From Streptomyces tardus (lineage in GTDB: Bacteria > Actinomycetota > Actinomycetes > Streptomycetales > Streptomycetaceae): a stretch of 35,317 nucleotides of DNA. Under the pieces are notes generated by a model. That model ran no database searches. It was not told where the DNA came from and saw only the letters and a program-made list of their open reading frames with translations. The stretch is taken from NCBI RefSeq assembly GCF_018101125.2, contig NZ_JAELVF020000001.1, forward strand, positions 4,725,858 to 4,761,174, written 5' to 3'. Both the position numbers and the translations under genes were made by a program. Shown in pieces: positions 6,862 through 15,146 of this stretch (within the stretch, counting starts at the first letter, position 1; the number at the start of each line of letters is the position of its first letter).

Positions 6862-9401
6862 TGCGCGCCCCGCTTTCCTGGCTGCGGGAGTACGTCGAGC
6901 TGCCCGAGGGGCAGACCGGTCGTGACGTGGCGGCCAAGCTCATCGCCGCGGGCCTGGAGGTCGAGACGGTCGAGCGGCTCGGTCAGGGCCTGACCGGCCC
7001 GCTGGTGGTCGGCAAGGTGCTGGCCGTCGAGGAGCTGACGGAGTTCAAAAAGCCGATCCGCTGGTGTCAGGTCGACGTCGGCGACGCCAACGGCACCGGC
7101 GAGCCGCAGAACCTCATCTGCGGCGCCCGCAACTTCGCCGTCGGCGACAAGGTGGTCGTGGTGCTGCCCGGCGCCGAACTGCCCGGCGGTTTCAAGATCT
7201 CCGCGCGCAAGACCTACGGCAGGGTCTCCGAGGGCATGATCTGCTCGGCCGCCGAGCTGGGCATGAGCGAGGACCACGACGGGATCATCGTCCTGCCGCC
7301 CGAGCACGAGGTCGGCAGCGACGCGATCGAGTTGCTGGAGCTGGTCGACGAGGTGCTGGACATCGCCGTCACCCCGGACCGCAGCTACTGCCTGTCGATG
7401 CGCGGCCTCGCCCGCGAGGCGGCCACCGCGTACGGCGTGCCGCTGCGCGACCCGGCGCTGATCGACACCCCCGCCGCCAACGAGCACGGTCCGGCCGTCG
7501 AGGTCGCCGACCCGGTCGGCTGCGACCGCTTCACCGCCCGTGCGGTGCACGGAGTGCGCCCCGAGGCGCGGTCGCCGATCTGGCTGCGACGCAGGCTGGA
7601 GAAGGCGGGCATGCGCCCGATCTCGCTCGCGGTCGACATCACCAACTACGTGATGCTGGAGCTCGGTCAGCCGCTGCACGCCTACGACCGGTCCCGGTTG
7701 CGCGGCACCATCGGCGTGCGGCGTGCCGAGGCCGGCGAGAAGATCACCACCCTCGACGGCGCCGTGCGCGAGCTGGACCCCGAGGACCTGGTCATCACCG
7801 ACGAGCGCGGCCCGATCGGGCTGGCCGGTGTGATGGGCGGCGCGGAGACCGAGATCGCGGACGCCGAGCAGGACGCGGAGACCGGCGAGGTGGCCGGCAC
7901 CCGCGAGATCGTCGTCGAGGCCGCGCACTTCGACCCGGTCGCAGTGGCGCGCACCGCGCGCAGGCACCGGCTCGTCTCCGAGGCGTCCAAGCGCTTCGAG
8001 CGCGGCGTCGACCCGCAGGCTGCCTCGGCCGCGGCCCAGCGAGCCGTCGACCTGCTGGTGCTGCTGGCAGGCGCCAGCGCCGAGGCCGGTGTGACGGAGG
8101 TGGTGACCCCGGGCGGTCCGCGCACTGTGGCGATGGCCGCCGACCACCCCGACCGGGTGGCGGGTGTGGAGTACGGCCGGGAGACCGTGGTCCGCAGGCT
8201 CCAGCAGGTGGGCTGCGACGTCTACGGTTCCGACGAGCTGACCGTCACCGTGCCCAGCTGGCGTCCCGACCTGAACGACCCCAACGACCTCGCGGAGGAG
8301 GTCATCCGGCTGGAGGGTTACGAGAACCTGCCGTCCACGCTTCCCAGGCCCCCGGCCGGCCGCGGGCTCACCGAGAGCCAGCGCGCCCACCGCAGGGTGG
8401 GCCGGGCGCTTGCGGGCGAGGGCTACTCCGAGGTGCTGAGCTACCCGTTCGTCGGCCCCGGCGTCTTTGACCGGCTGCTGCTGGCCGCGGACGACCGGGC
8501 ACGGCGCACGGTGCGCATCGTGAACCCCCTCTCCGACGAGGAGCCGCGGCTGCGCACGACGCTGCTGCCGGGCCTGTTCGCCGCACTGCGCCGCAACGAG
8601 GGGCGGGGGGCGCAGAACGTGGCGCTCTTCGAGACCGGGCTGGTCTTCCACCCGCGTGCGGACGGGACGGTGGCCGTCGCCGATGCCTCGGCCGGTCTGT
8701 CCGCGGAGCGTCGGCCCAGCAGCGAGGAGATCGCGGCGCTGGACGCCGCTCTGCCCGTCCAACCCCGGCACGCCGCCGTGGTGTTGAGCGGCGCTCGCGA
8801 GCTGGACGGCTGGTGGGGCAAGGGCCGTCAGGCGCTGTGGGCGGACGCCGTGGAGTCCGCGCGCACGGTCGCCCGTGCGGTTGGCGCGGAGCTGCGCGTC
8901 ACCCGTGGGGCGTACGGTCCCTGGCATCCGGGCCGTTGCGCCGCGCTGAGCGTGGTGGTGGACGGCGAGGAGCAGCACGTCGGCCACGCCGGTGAGTTGC
9001 ACCCGCGGGTGATCAAGGCGTTCGGCCTGCCGGCCGGGTCCGGCGCGATGGAGCTGGACCTGGACGCCGTGGAGCGGGCCGGCGGCCGGCTGGTGACGGC
9101 CCCCGCGGTGTCCGCCTTCCCGGTGGCCACCCAGGACGTCGCGCTGGTGGTGGGCTCGGACGTCCCGGCCGCGGAGGTCGAGGCCGCGCTGCGCGAGGGC
9201 GCCGGTGAACTCCTGGAGTCGCTGCGGCTGTTCGACCTCTACACCGGTGAGCAGCTCGGCGGCGACGCCAAGTCGCTGGCGTACGCGCTGCGCTTCCGCG
9301 CGGCCGACCGCACGCTGACCGCGGAGGAGGTCGGCGCCGCCCGCGAGGCAGCGGTGGCGGTGGCCGCCGAGCGCACCGGTGCGGAGCTGCGCGGAGTCTG
9401 A
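6861..9401 (+). CDS. pheT: Phenylalanine-tRNA ligase beta subunit
   Basis: 846-residue partner of PheS. Domains in order: the N-terminal segment MRAPLSWLREYVEL; an EMAP/OB-type tRNA-binding domain (about 45-155, with GKVLAVEE and NLICGARNF); the B3/B4 editing domain (about 217-395), which hydrolyses Tyr-tRNA-Phe; the B5 DNA-binding-like domain (about 418-500, PSWRPDLNDPNDLAEEVIRL); a degenerate class II core; and the C-terminal ferredoxin-fold anticodon-binding domain (about 750-846, AFPVATQDVALVV). Full length for an actinobacterial PheT. The ATG overlaps the pheS stop (TGATG). Transcription ends at the 15-bp hairpin 9438-9470. Confidence 0.97.
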   Translation: MRAPLSWLREYVELPEGQTGRDVAAKLIAAGLEVETVERLGQGLTGPLVVGKVLAVEELTEFKKPIRWCQVDVGDANGTGEPQNLICGARNFAVGDKVVVVLPGAELPGGFKISARKTYGRVSEGMICSAAELGMSEDHDGIIVLPPEHEVGSDAIELLELVDEVLDIAVTPDRSYCLSMRGLAREAATAYGVPLRDPALIDTPAANEHGPAVEVADPVGCDRFTARAVHGVRPEARSPIWLRRRLEKAGMRPISLAVDITNYVMLELGQPLHAYDRSRLRGTIGVRRAEAGEKITTLDGAVRELDPEDLVITDERGPIGLAGVMGGAETEIADAEQDAETGEVAGTREIVVEAAHFDPVAVARTARRHRLVSEASKRFERGVDPQAASAAAQRAVDLLVLLAGASAEAGVTEVVTPGGPRTVAMAADHPDRVAGVEYGRETVVRRLQQVGCDVYGSDELTVTVPSWRPDLNDPNDLAEEVIRLEGYENLPSTLPRPPAGRGLTESQRAHRRVGRALAGEGYSEVLSYPFVGPGVFDRLLLAADDRARRTVRIVNPLSDEEPRLRTTLLPGLFAALRRNEGRGAQNVALFETGLVFHPRADGTVAVADASAGLSAERRPSSEEIAALDAALPVQPRHAAVVLSGARELDGWWGKGRQALWADAVESARTVARAVGAELRVTRGAYGPWHPGRCAALSVVVDGEEQHVGHAGELHPRVIKAFGLPAGSGAMELDLDAVERAGGRLVTAPAVSAFPVATQDVALVVGSDVPAAEVEAALREGAGELLESLRLFDLYTGEQLGGDAKSLAYALRFRAADRTLTAEEVGAAREAAVAVAAERTGAELRGV

Positions 9402-9437
9402 GGCCGTCCGCGGTTCCTGCGCTTCTGGGCGCATGGG

Positions 9438-9470
9438 AAGGGGTTCCCGATCACCGATCGGGAACCCCTT
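9438..9470. terminator. Bidirectional terminator between pheT and hydroxybutyryl-CoA dehydrogenase gene
   Basis: A perfect 15-bp stem (9438-9452 with 9456-9470) with a three-base loop lies between the two convergent genes. The stem starts with AA and ends with TT, giving partial A/U tracts on both strands, so it can terminate in both directions. Confidence 0.85.
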
Positions 9471-9497
9471 CTCGCGTCGTGCGTCGTGCGCGCCGGG

Positions 9498-10361
9498 TCA
9501 GCTGTCGTAGGAGTAGAAGCCCACACCGGTCTTGCGGCCGTGGTGACCGGCTTCCACCATCCGCTGGAGCAGCGGGGGAGCGGCGTACAGCGGCTCCTTG
9601 AACTCGTCGTAGAGCGAGTTCGCGATGGCCACGATGGTGTCCAGGCCGACCATGTCGGAGAGTCTGAGCGGGCCCATCGGGTGGGCGCAGCCGAGCTCCA
9701 TGCCGTTGTCGATGTCCTCGCGGCCGGCCGCGCCGCTCTCGTACATCCGGATCGCGGAGAGCAGGTACGGGACGAGCAGCGCGTTCACCACGAAACCCGA
9801 GCGGTCCTGGGCGCGGATGGAGTGCTTGCCGAGCACATTGGCGACCATGGCCTCGGCCCTGGCGACCGTGCCCTCGCTGGTGGTGAGGGCGGGGATCAGC
9901 TCGACGAGCTTCTGCACCGGGGCCGGGTTGAAGAAGTGGATGCCCATGACGTGGTCGGGGCGCGAGGTGGCGACCGCGAGCTTCACCAGCGGGATCGAGG
10001 AGGTGTTGGAGGCGAGGATCGCGTCCTGGCGGGTGACCACCTGGTCGAGCACCTGGAAGATCTCTGTCTTCACCTGCTCGTTCTCCACCACGGCCTCGAT
10101 GACCAGATCGCGGTCGGCGAACTCGCCGAGGTCGGTGGTGAAGGTGAGGCGCTCGACAGTCGTGTCCCGCTCCTCCTCGGTGATCTTGCCGCGCTGGGCC
10201 GCGCGGTCGAGGGAGTTGCGCAGTCGGGTGCGTCCCAACTCCAGGGCCTCGCCGGTGGTCTCGGCGACCTTGACCTCGAGTCCGGCGCGGGCGCAGACCT
10301 CGGCGATGCCGGCGCCCATCTGGCCGCAGCCCACCACTCCGACGCGTTCGATGTCGGTCAC
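9498..10361 (-). CDS. 3-hydroxybutyryl-CoA dehydrogenase
   Basis: 287-residue NAD(P)-dependent 3-hydroxyacyl-CoA dehydrogenase that interconverts acetoacetyl-CoA and 3-hydroxybutyryl-CoA, in fatty acid or butyrate/polyhydroxybutyrate metabolism and ethylmalonyl-CoA supply. The Rossmann motif is VGVVGCGQMGAGIAEVCARA (7-26). Catalytic and substrate residues are visible: S118-N119 in LASNTSSI, H142 in MGIHFFNPAPVQKLVEL, E154 and N193. The C-terminal dimerisation domain ends GRKTGVGFYSYDS, typical of the FadB2/Hbd type. The GTG at 10361 is preceded by GAAAGG about seven bases upstream; an upstream extension reads through low-complexity sequence and is rejected. Single gene, divergent from the GHL10 gene and convergent with pheT. 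Confidence 0.95.
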   Translation of the reverse strand: MTDIERVGVVGCGQMGAGIAEVCARAGLEVKVAETTGEALELGRTRLRNSLDRAAQRGKITEEERDTTVERLTFTTDLGEFADRDLVIEAVVENEQVKTEIFQVLDQVVTRQDAILASNTSSIPLVKLAVATSRPDHVMGIHFFNPAPVQKLVELIPALTTSEGTVARAEAMVANVLGKHSIRAQDRSGFVVNALLVPYLLSAIRMYESGAAGREDIDNGMELGCAHPMGPLRLSDMVGLDTIVAIANSLYDEFKEPLYAAPPLLQRMVEAGHHGRKTGVGFYSYDS

Positions 10362-10648
10362 AATGTGCCTTTCGCTGGGTTTCCGGTCCGCGGCGCACAG
10401 CCGCGTCCAACCTCTGCCGTACGCGGTCGCGGCGCCTCGCCGCACGACGTTACCCGTCGGCGATCGTCGATGTACTGCCGGGTAGCCCAGCCGTCGCGCA
10501 GTTTCGCGCAGTTGTCGGTGAACACCCGTGTACGTGTCATGCGCCCTTCCCAGCGCCGGGCGGTACATGCTGTGCTCTGCACCACGCCGATCTGCCGGCG
10601 AACTCGGACGCAACAGCCGGCAACAGTCACGAACTGTCAGGGGGCAGT
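10362..10648. other. Divergent intergenic region, nothing definite
   Basis: 287 bases between the dehydrogenase (-) and the GHL10 gene (+). It must hold both promoters. I could not settle on -10/-35 pairs, and saw no gene or strong hairpin. Confidence 0.4.
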
Positions 10649-11875
10649 ATGGGCCGCATCACTCGAAGGACCTTCGCGGCGGCAGCGGCCGGGGCCTTCT
10701 CCGGGCTGCTGACCGCCGTACCCGCGGTGGCGGCCGGCAGTCGACCGGCCGACGGCGGCAGAGGCCGGGCGGCCGAGCTGCGCGGCGTGTGGATCGCCAC
10801 CGTCGAGAACATCGACTGGCCGAGCAGCACCGGCCTCGAAACAGCTGTCCAGCAGCGGGAGTTGATCGCCCACCTGGACACCGCGGTGGAGCGCCGGCTC
10901 AACACCGTCTACTTCCAGGTGCGGCCCACCGCCGACGCGCTCTGGCCCTCGCCGCACGAGCCCTGGTCCAAGGTGCTCACCGGCACCCAGGGGCAGGACC
11001 CGGGCTGGGACCCGCTGGCGTTCGCGGTCAAGGAGGCGCACGCCCGCGGACTCCAGCTGCACGCCTGGTTCAACCCCTACCGCGTAGCCAACTCCGAGGA
11101 CCCGGCCCAGCTCTCGCCCGAGCACCCGGTGCGCAAGAACCCGGAGTGGGCGGTGCCCTACGGCGGCAAGCTCTACTACAACCCGGGGCTGCCGCAGGTG
11201 CGGGAGTTCGTCACCAAGGCGATGCTGCACGCGGTCGACAACTACGACATCGACGGCGTGCACTGGGACGACTACTTCTACCCCTACCCGGTGGAGGGCG
11301 CGGTCTTCGACGACGACGCCACCTACGCCGAGCACGGCGGCGACTTCGACAACAAGGCGGACTGGCGCCGCCACAACATCGACCTGCTGGTGCGCGGGAT
11401 GAAGGAGGCGCTCGGCAAGCGCCGCGCGCCGGTGCCGTTCGGTGTCAGTCCCTTCGGTGTCTGGCGCAACAAGGCGACGGACCCGGAGGGTTCGGACACC
11501 AACGCCGGTGTGCAGACCTACGACGACCTGCACGCGGACTGCCGCAAGTGGGTGCGCGAGGGCTGGATCGACTACATCATTCCGCAGCTCTACTGGCACA
11601 TCGGCTTCGCCGCCGCCGACTACGCCAAGCTGGTGCCCTGGTGGAACGAGGTCGTCCGCGGTACCGGAGTGGACCTCTACGTCGGTGAGGCGCTCTACAA
11701 GGTGGCCGACCCCGCCCAGCCGGAGCAGTGGCGCGACCCCGCCGAGCTGTCCCGTCATCTGACCTTCTGCGGAGACCACGACCAGGTCAAGGGGCACGCC
11801 TACTTCTCCGCCGTGCACGTGGCGAGCGACCCCCGCGGGGCGATGAGCCGCGTCGTGGACGACCACTACCGCTAG
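10649..11875 (+). CDS. Tat-exported GHL10/YngK-like glycoside hydrolase
   Basis: 408 residues. The N-terminus carries a twin-arginine signal (RITRRTFAAAAAG) followed by a hydrophobic stretch and an alanine-rich cleavage region ending AVAAG. The mature part is a TIM-barrel of the glycosyl-hydrolase-like 10 family (DUF187): ELRGVWIATVENIDWPSS, NTVYFQVRPTADALWPS, the HAWFNPYR strand, DIDGVHWDDYFYPYP with acidic residues where the family places its catalytic centre, and a C-terminal QLYWHIGF strand. Related proteins act outside the cell on peptidoglycan-type or other glycans, but the substrate here is unknown. ATG 10649 follows an AGGGGGCAGT ribosome-binding region. It stands alone, ending at the strong hairpin 11954-11999. 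Confidence 0.9.
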   Translation: MGRITRRTFAAAAAGAFSGLLTAVPAVAAGSRPADGGRGRAAELRGVWIATVENIDWPSSTGLETAVQQRELIAHLDTAVERRLNTVYFQVRPTADALWPSPHEPWSKVLTGTQGQDPGWDPLAFAVKEAHARGLQLHAWFNPYRVANSEDPAQLSPEHPVRKNPEWAVPYGGKLYYNPGLPQVREFVTKAMLHAVDNYDIDGVHWDDYFYPYPVEGAVFDDDATYAEHGGDFDNKADWRRHNIDLLVRGMKEALGKRRAPVPFGVSPFGVWRNKATDPEGSDTNAGVQTYDDLHADCRKWVREGWIDYIIPQLYWHIGFAAADYAKLVPWWNEVVRGTGVDLYVGEALYKVADPAQPEQWRDPAELSRHLTFCGDHDQVKGHAYFSAVHVASDPRGAMSRVVDDHYR

Positions 11876-11953
11876 TCCGCGCACCGCTGTCGCCGTCCCG
11901 CCGCCCGTACGCGGTCGGGTTGCGGCGCCGTGCGGGGCGCCCGTACACACGCG

Positions 11954-11999
11954 CGCCGCCCGCCGCGCAACGACCTCGGTCGTTGCGCGGCGGGCGGCG
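11954..11999. terminator. Perfect 21-bp hairpin between convergent genes
   Basis: Bases 11954-11974 pair perfectly with 11979-11999 around a CTCG loop. No U-run follows on either strand, as is common for Streptomyces terminators. It separates the GHL10 gene (+) from the DUF1918 gene (-). Confidence 0.8.
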
Positions 12000-12009
12000 G
12001 TCGTTGTGC

Positions 12010-12210
12010 TCAGCCGCGTTCGTGATCCGTTCCGCGCCTCACGACGCAGTCGGGTCCGGGGGACATCAGCGTCTCGTGGCCGTCCTCGTAGCGCACCCGG
12101 TAGGGCGGTTCGCCGCCGCTGCCGAGGACTTCGACGATTTCGGCCACCTGGTCGCGGTGGCCGACCGTACGGCCGTGCACCAGCAGTTTGTCGCCGTTCT
12201 CCGCGTGCAT
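12010..12210 (-). CDS. DUF1918 domain protein
   Basis: A 66-residue protein made of one DUF1918 domain: GDKLLVHGRTVGHRDQVAEI, then VLGSGG, EPPYRVRYEDGHETLMSPGP and a short basic tail. The family is a small beta-barrel fold widespread in Actinobacteria, sometimes fused to or beside stress proteins; no function is established. An AGGAGG ribosome-binding site is six bases before the ATG, among the best in this window. It follows eamA on the same strand, 82 bases downstream, but a hairpin (12253-12276) lies between, so co-transcription may be partial. Confidence 0.9.
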   Translation of the reverse strand: MHAENGDKLLVHGRTVGHRDQVAEIVEVLGSGGEPPYRVRYEDGHETLMSPGPDCVVRRGTDHERG

Positions 12211-12252
12211 GACGGGCCTCCTGTGCGAGAGGTGGGGTGGGGGCCGAGATTT

Positions 12253-12276
12253 TCGCCGACCGTTCGCGGTCGGCGA
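12253..12276 (-). terminator. Hairpin downstream of eamA
   Basis: A 10-bp perfect stem (12253-12262 with 12267-12276) with a four-base loop (CGAA on the minus strand). It starts 17 bases after the eamA stop. No U-run follows on the minus strand, so it could be a Streptomyces-type terminator or an attenuator before the DUF1918 gene. Confidence 0.5.
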
Positions 12277-12292
12277 TGTCGGTTGATATCGG

Positions 12293-13399
12293 TCAATGTA
12301 CGTCGATGTTCGATTCTACGTTTCTCTCCGGAGGGCGCCCCTCGGGCCGCTCTCCGTCCGCCGCCGGCGACCTGTGCGACGGCTCGCCGCCCCCTCGCGG
12401 CCCGCGCCGCCGGGAAGCTCGCGCGGCGGGCGCGTTGTGCGACGTGCTCGCGGCGGATCTCCGTGCGGGGGAGCCGCTGCGCTGGGTCACGACGATGCAC
12501 GCCAGTACGCCCGCCGCCGCCACCGGCGCGAGCGGGCCGAGGTGCTCGCCGACCAGAACGACCGACCACACCAGGGTGAGCAGGGGCTGGGCGAGCTGGA
12601 GTTGGCTGGCGCGCCCCACGCCGATCACCGACATTCCCCGGTACCAGACCACCAGGCCCAGCCACTGCGAACCGCAGCCCAGCCAGGCCAGGCCTGCCAC
12701 GGTGCGCAGCGTCGGCTCGGCGGGTTCCAGGCTGAGCGCGACCAGTGCGGCGCAGACCGCGAACGGCAGCGCCACCGCCAGCGGCCAGCCGATGACCTGC
12801 CAGCCGGGCAGCTCGCGGGCGAGCCGGCCGCCCTCGCCGTACCCGGCGGCACACACCAGGAGCGCGCCGAAGAGGAAGAGATCGCCGGTGGTCAGCCCGC
12901 CGCCGCTCTCCCAGAGCGCGAACCCGCCCACGAGCAGCGCGCCCGCGACTGCCGCCGCCCAGAAGCGGGTGCTGTGGCGGATGCCGTGCCGCCAGGAGTT
13001 GTAGGTGGCCGTGGTGATGGGCAGCAGGCCGACGACCACCGCCGCGTGCGAGGTGCTGGAGGTCTGCAGCGCGAGCGTTGTCAGCAGCGGGAAACCGAGG
13101 ACCACGCCGCCGCCGACGGTCGCCAGCGCCGGCCAGTGTCGTCGTGCGGGCCGCCTCGCGCCTGCGAACCACAGGGTCGCCGCGGCCAGGACGCCGGCGA
13201 GTGCGACGCGCAGCGCGGTCGCGGACCAGGCGCCGAGCCCTTCCAGCGCCCAGGCGGTGGCCGGGAAGGTGAGGGAGAAGGCGACGACGCCGGTGGCCGC
13301 GAGCGCCGTGCCCCGCCGGTCGGAGAGTGTGCCCGACAGGAGCCCCGGCTCTGCTATTGCTATCGACTGATCTGCGGTAGCGCTATCCTCTGCTCTCAT
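12293..13399 (-). CDS. EamA/DMT-family transporter
   Basis: A 368-residue membrane protein with the ten hydrophobic segments of two EamA repeats: first repeat from GTALAATGVVAFSLTFPATA, second from GLTTGDLFLFGALLVCAAGY; the last helix is about residues 285-305. Members of the drug/metabolite superfamily export amino acids or small metabolites; the substrate here is unknown. A polar Arg/Ser/Pro-rich cytoplasmic tail of about 60 residues follows the final helix, absent from most family members. The ATG (13397-13399) overlaps the ATG of the divergent mocR gene, and the first codons include AGA and two ATA, which are rare in Streptomyces; they coincide with the mocR promoter. No other standard start precedes the first helix, so this start stands. 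Probably controlled by the divergent MocR regulator. Confidence 0.88.
   Translation of the reverse strand: MRAEDSATADQSIAIAEPGLLSGTLSDRRGTALAATGVVAFSLTFPATAWALEGLGAWSATALRVALAGVLAAATLWFAGARRPARRHWPALATVGGGVVLGFPLLTTLALQTSSTSHAAVVVGLLPITTATYNSWRHGIRHSTRFWAAAVAGALLVGGFALWESGGGLTTGDLFLFGALLVCAAGYGEGGRLARELPGWQVIGWPLAVALPFAVCAALVALSLEPAEPTLRTVAGLAWLGCGSQWLGLVVWYRGMSVIGVGRASQLQLAQPLLTLVWSVVLVGEHLGPLAPVAAAGVLACIVVTQRSGSPARRSAASTSHNAPAARASRRRGPRGGGEPSHRSPAADGERPEGRPPERNVESNIDVH
13353..13389 (+). promoter_or_regulatory. Promoter and candidate MocR operator
   Basis: TATCCT at 13384-13389 is a good -10 for mocR, with its ATG nine bases after. GCTATT (13353-13358), GCTATC (13359-13364) and GCTATC (13382-13387) form direct repeats, and GGTAGC (13376-13381) is an imperfect inverted copy. 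MocR-type regulators commonly bind such repeats between themselves and a divergent target. The operator role is inferred. Confidence 0.45.
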
Positions 13400-14852
13400 G
13401 AATCACAGTAGCAGCGTGCGCGGTCTGGTGGATTCCCTCCGCTCGGAGCTGGGTCTTTACGCGCCAGGTGGGAAGTTGCCGTCCAGTCGTGCACTGATGG
13501 AGCGCTATCGTGTCAGTCCGGTGACCGTTACTCGGGCGCTGGCGCAGCTCGCGACCGAAGGGCTGGTGGTGACGCGGCCCGGCGCCGGTGCGTTCCGGGC
13601 CGCCCCCGGCCCGGTGGCGCCGCGTCCGCCCGCCGACACCTCCTGGCAGGAAGTGGCGCTCTCCGCCGAGTCCGCACCGGACCAGGTGCCGCGCACGGTC
13701 GACGCCTCGGGGCTGCTCGCGACCCTGAGCACTCCGCCCGAGGGCGTGATCCCGCTGCACGGCGGCTATCTGCCGACCCGGCTCCAGCCCGAGCGGGCGA
13801 TGGCCGCCGCGTTCGCGCGGGCGGCCCGGCGCCCTGGAGTGTGGGGGCCGCCGCCTCTGGAGGGCGTGGCCGAGCTGCGCGGGTGGTTCGCGCGGGAGAT
13901 CGGTGGTGCGAGCGGGCCGTTGGACCCCTCCGACGTGCTGGTCACCGCCGGCGGTCAGAGCGCGATCACCACCGCGCTGCGCGCCCTGGCGCCGCCCGGG
14001 GCGCCGGTGCTGGTCGAGTCGCCGACGTATCCGGGGATGCTCGCGGTGGCGCGGGCCTCCGGTCTGCGGCCGGTCCCGGTCCCCGCCGACGCCGAGGGCG
14101 TACGCCCGGATCTGCTCGCTCATGCGTTCCGGGCGACCGGTGCCCGGGTGCTCCTGTGCCAGCCGCTGTTCCGCAACCCCGGCGGCGGAGTGCTCGCGGA
14201 CTCCCGACGGCGGCCGGTACTCGCCGCGGCCCGCGCCGCCGGCGCCTTCGTCGTCGAGGACGACTACGCGCGGCGGCTGGTGCACGAGGATGCCGGCCCG
14301 CTGCCCCGTACGCTCGCGGCCGACGACGAGGACGGAGTCGTCGTCCACATCTGCTCGCTGACCAAGAGCACCTCGCCCAATCTGCGGATCGGTGCGCTCG
14401 CCGCCCGCGGCCCGGTCGTGGAGCGGCTGCGGGCGATCCAGCTCGTCGACAGCTTCTATGTGCCGAGGCCGCTCCAGGAGGCGACGATCGAGCTGGTCGG
14501 TACGCCCGCGTGGCCGCGTCATCTGCGGGCGGTCGCCGCGGAGTTGAGGACGCGCCGGGAGGCGGCGGTCGCCGCGCTGCTGCGGCTGGCGCCCGCACTG
14601 CGCCTGGATCACGTGCCGCGCGGGGGCTTCCATCTGTGGCTCGCGCTCCCCGGCGGCAGCGACGAGCAGGCCGTCCTGGCGGCAGCCCTCGCCGAGGGTG
14701 TCGCGCTCGCCCCGGGGCGCCCCTACTTCGCGGCCGAGGCGCCAGGACCGCACCTGCGGCTCAGCATCGCGACCCCCGACAGTGTCGGTGAGCTGACCGA
14801 GGGCATCGCCCGGCTTGCTGCGGCCTGCCGTCGACTGGGCATCTCGGAGTGA
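13398..14852 (+). CDS. MocR-type GntR/aminotransferase-like regulator
   Basis: 484 residues: an N-terminal GntR winged helix (about 1-70; GGKLPSSRALMERYRVSPVT then GLVVTRPGAGAF) and a C-terminal fold-type I PLP domain (about 100-480). The PLP-binding lysine is K323 in HICSLTKSTSPNLR; the DDY pair that holds the cofactor is at 288-290 (VVEDDYARRL). MocR proteins sense PLP or amino-compound ligands and regulate PLP, GABA, taurine or transporter genes. The direct neighbour is the divergent EamA transporter, so regulation of that exporter and itself is the best guess. No Shine-Dalgarno sequence precedes the ATG and TATCCT lies at leaderless distance, so its mRNA is probably leaderless. Confidence 0.93.
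   Translation: MNHSSSVRGLVDSLRSELGLYAPGGKLPSSRALMERYRVSPVTVTRALAQLATEGLVVTRPGAGAFRAAPGPVAPRPPADTSWQEVALSAESAPDQVPRTVDASGLLATLSTPPEGVIPLHGGYLPTRLQPERAMAAAFARAARRPGVWGPPPLEGVAELRGWFAREIGGASGPLDPSDVLVTAGGQSAITTALRALAPPGAPVLVESPTYPGMLAVARASGLRPVPVPADAEGVRPDLLAHAFRATGARVLLCQPLFRNPGGGVLADSRRRPVLAAARAAGAFVVEDDYARRLVHEDAGPLPRTLAADDEDGVVVHICSLTKSTSPNLRIGALAARGPVVERLRAIQLVDSFYVPRPLQEATIELVGTPAWPRHLRAVAAELRTRREAAVAALLRLAPALRLDHVPRGGFHLWLALPGGSDEQAVLAAALAEGVALAPGRPYFAAEAPGPHLRLSIATPDSVGELTEGIARLAAACRRLGISE
13405..13410 (-). promoter_or_regulatory. Candidate -10 box of eamA inside mocR codons
   Basis: On the minus strand this reads TACTGT, matching TANNNT, and the eamA ATG begins six bases after it, again leaderless. 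It overlaps mocR codons 3-5. No clear -35. Confidence 0.35.
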
Positions 14853-15146
14853 CCGGAGGCCGGGCCGTCCGGTTCGATGTCGACAAGTCTGTACGCGGGT
14901 ACGGAATCCCGGCGGCCTCCGCGGGGCCCGGCCGCCGCCGTCCGAGCCCTACCGCAGGCCGGCCTGCGGTCGTACGGCGAGCCGGTCCGCCACGGTAGGC
15001 GCAGGTCGGCCGGGTGGCTGCAGCCCGCAGGAGGTGGGCTGCGGGGCGCAAGAGCGCACGGTCGTTTCCGGCCAACGGCGCCCTGCCGTCCCCGAGAAGG
15101 TGCGTGCGCTATCGAACATTCCGTCGCGCCGCTCTACGATCCGGCC
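14853..15146. other. Intergenic region with a 20-bp perfect palindrome
   Basis: About 295 bases after mocR. Bases 14951-14970 are a perfect palindrome (two 10-base arms). A second inverted repeat pairs 15020-15026 with 15036-15042. Either could terminate mocR or serve as a protein or RNA site for the downstream gene. I looked for a cobalamin riboswitch and did not find a convincing core. Confidence 0.5.
15112..15140 (+). promoter_or_regulatory. Promoter of the histidine-phosphatase-like gene
   Basis: TCGAAC (15112-15117) and TACGAT (15135-15140) are separated by 17 bp. The ATG at 15147 is seven bases after the -10 and has no ribosome-binding site, which indicates a leaderless transcript. Confidence 0.5.

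Noticed and set aside
6597..9434. 945-codon open frame on the minus strand opposite pheT
   Set aside because: It is antisense to a complete pheT, its translation is His/Arg/Gly-rich low complexity, and it has no family motif. A typical shadow in high-GC DNA.
14877..15146. Extension of the phosphatase-like gene, or a cobalamin riboswitch in this stretch
   Set aside because: The extension lacks family similarity and passes through the promoter. For the riboswitch, only loose resemblances to conserved core boxes could be found and they were not in the required order.
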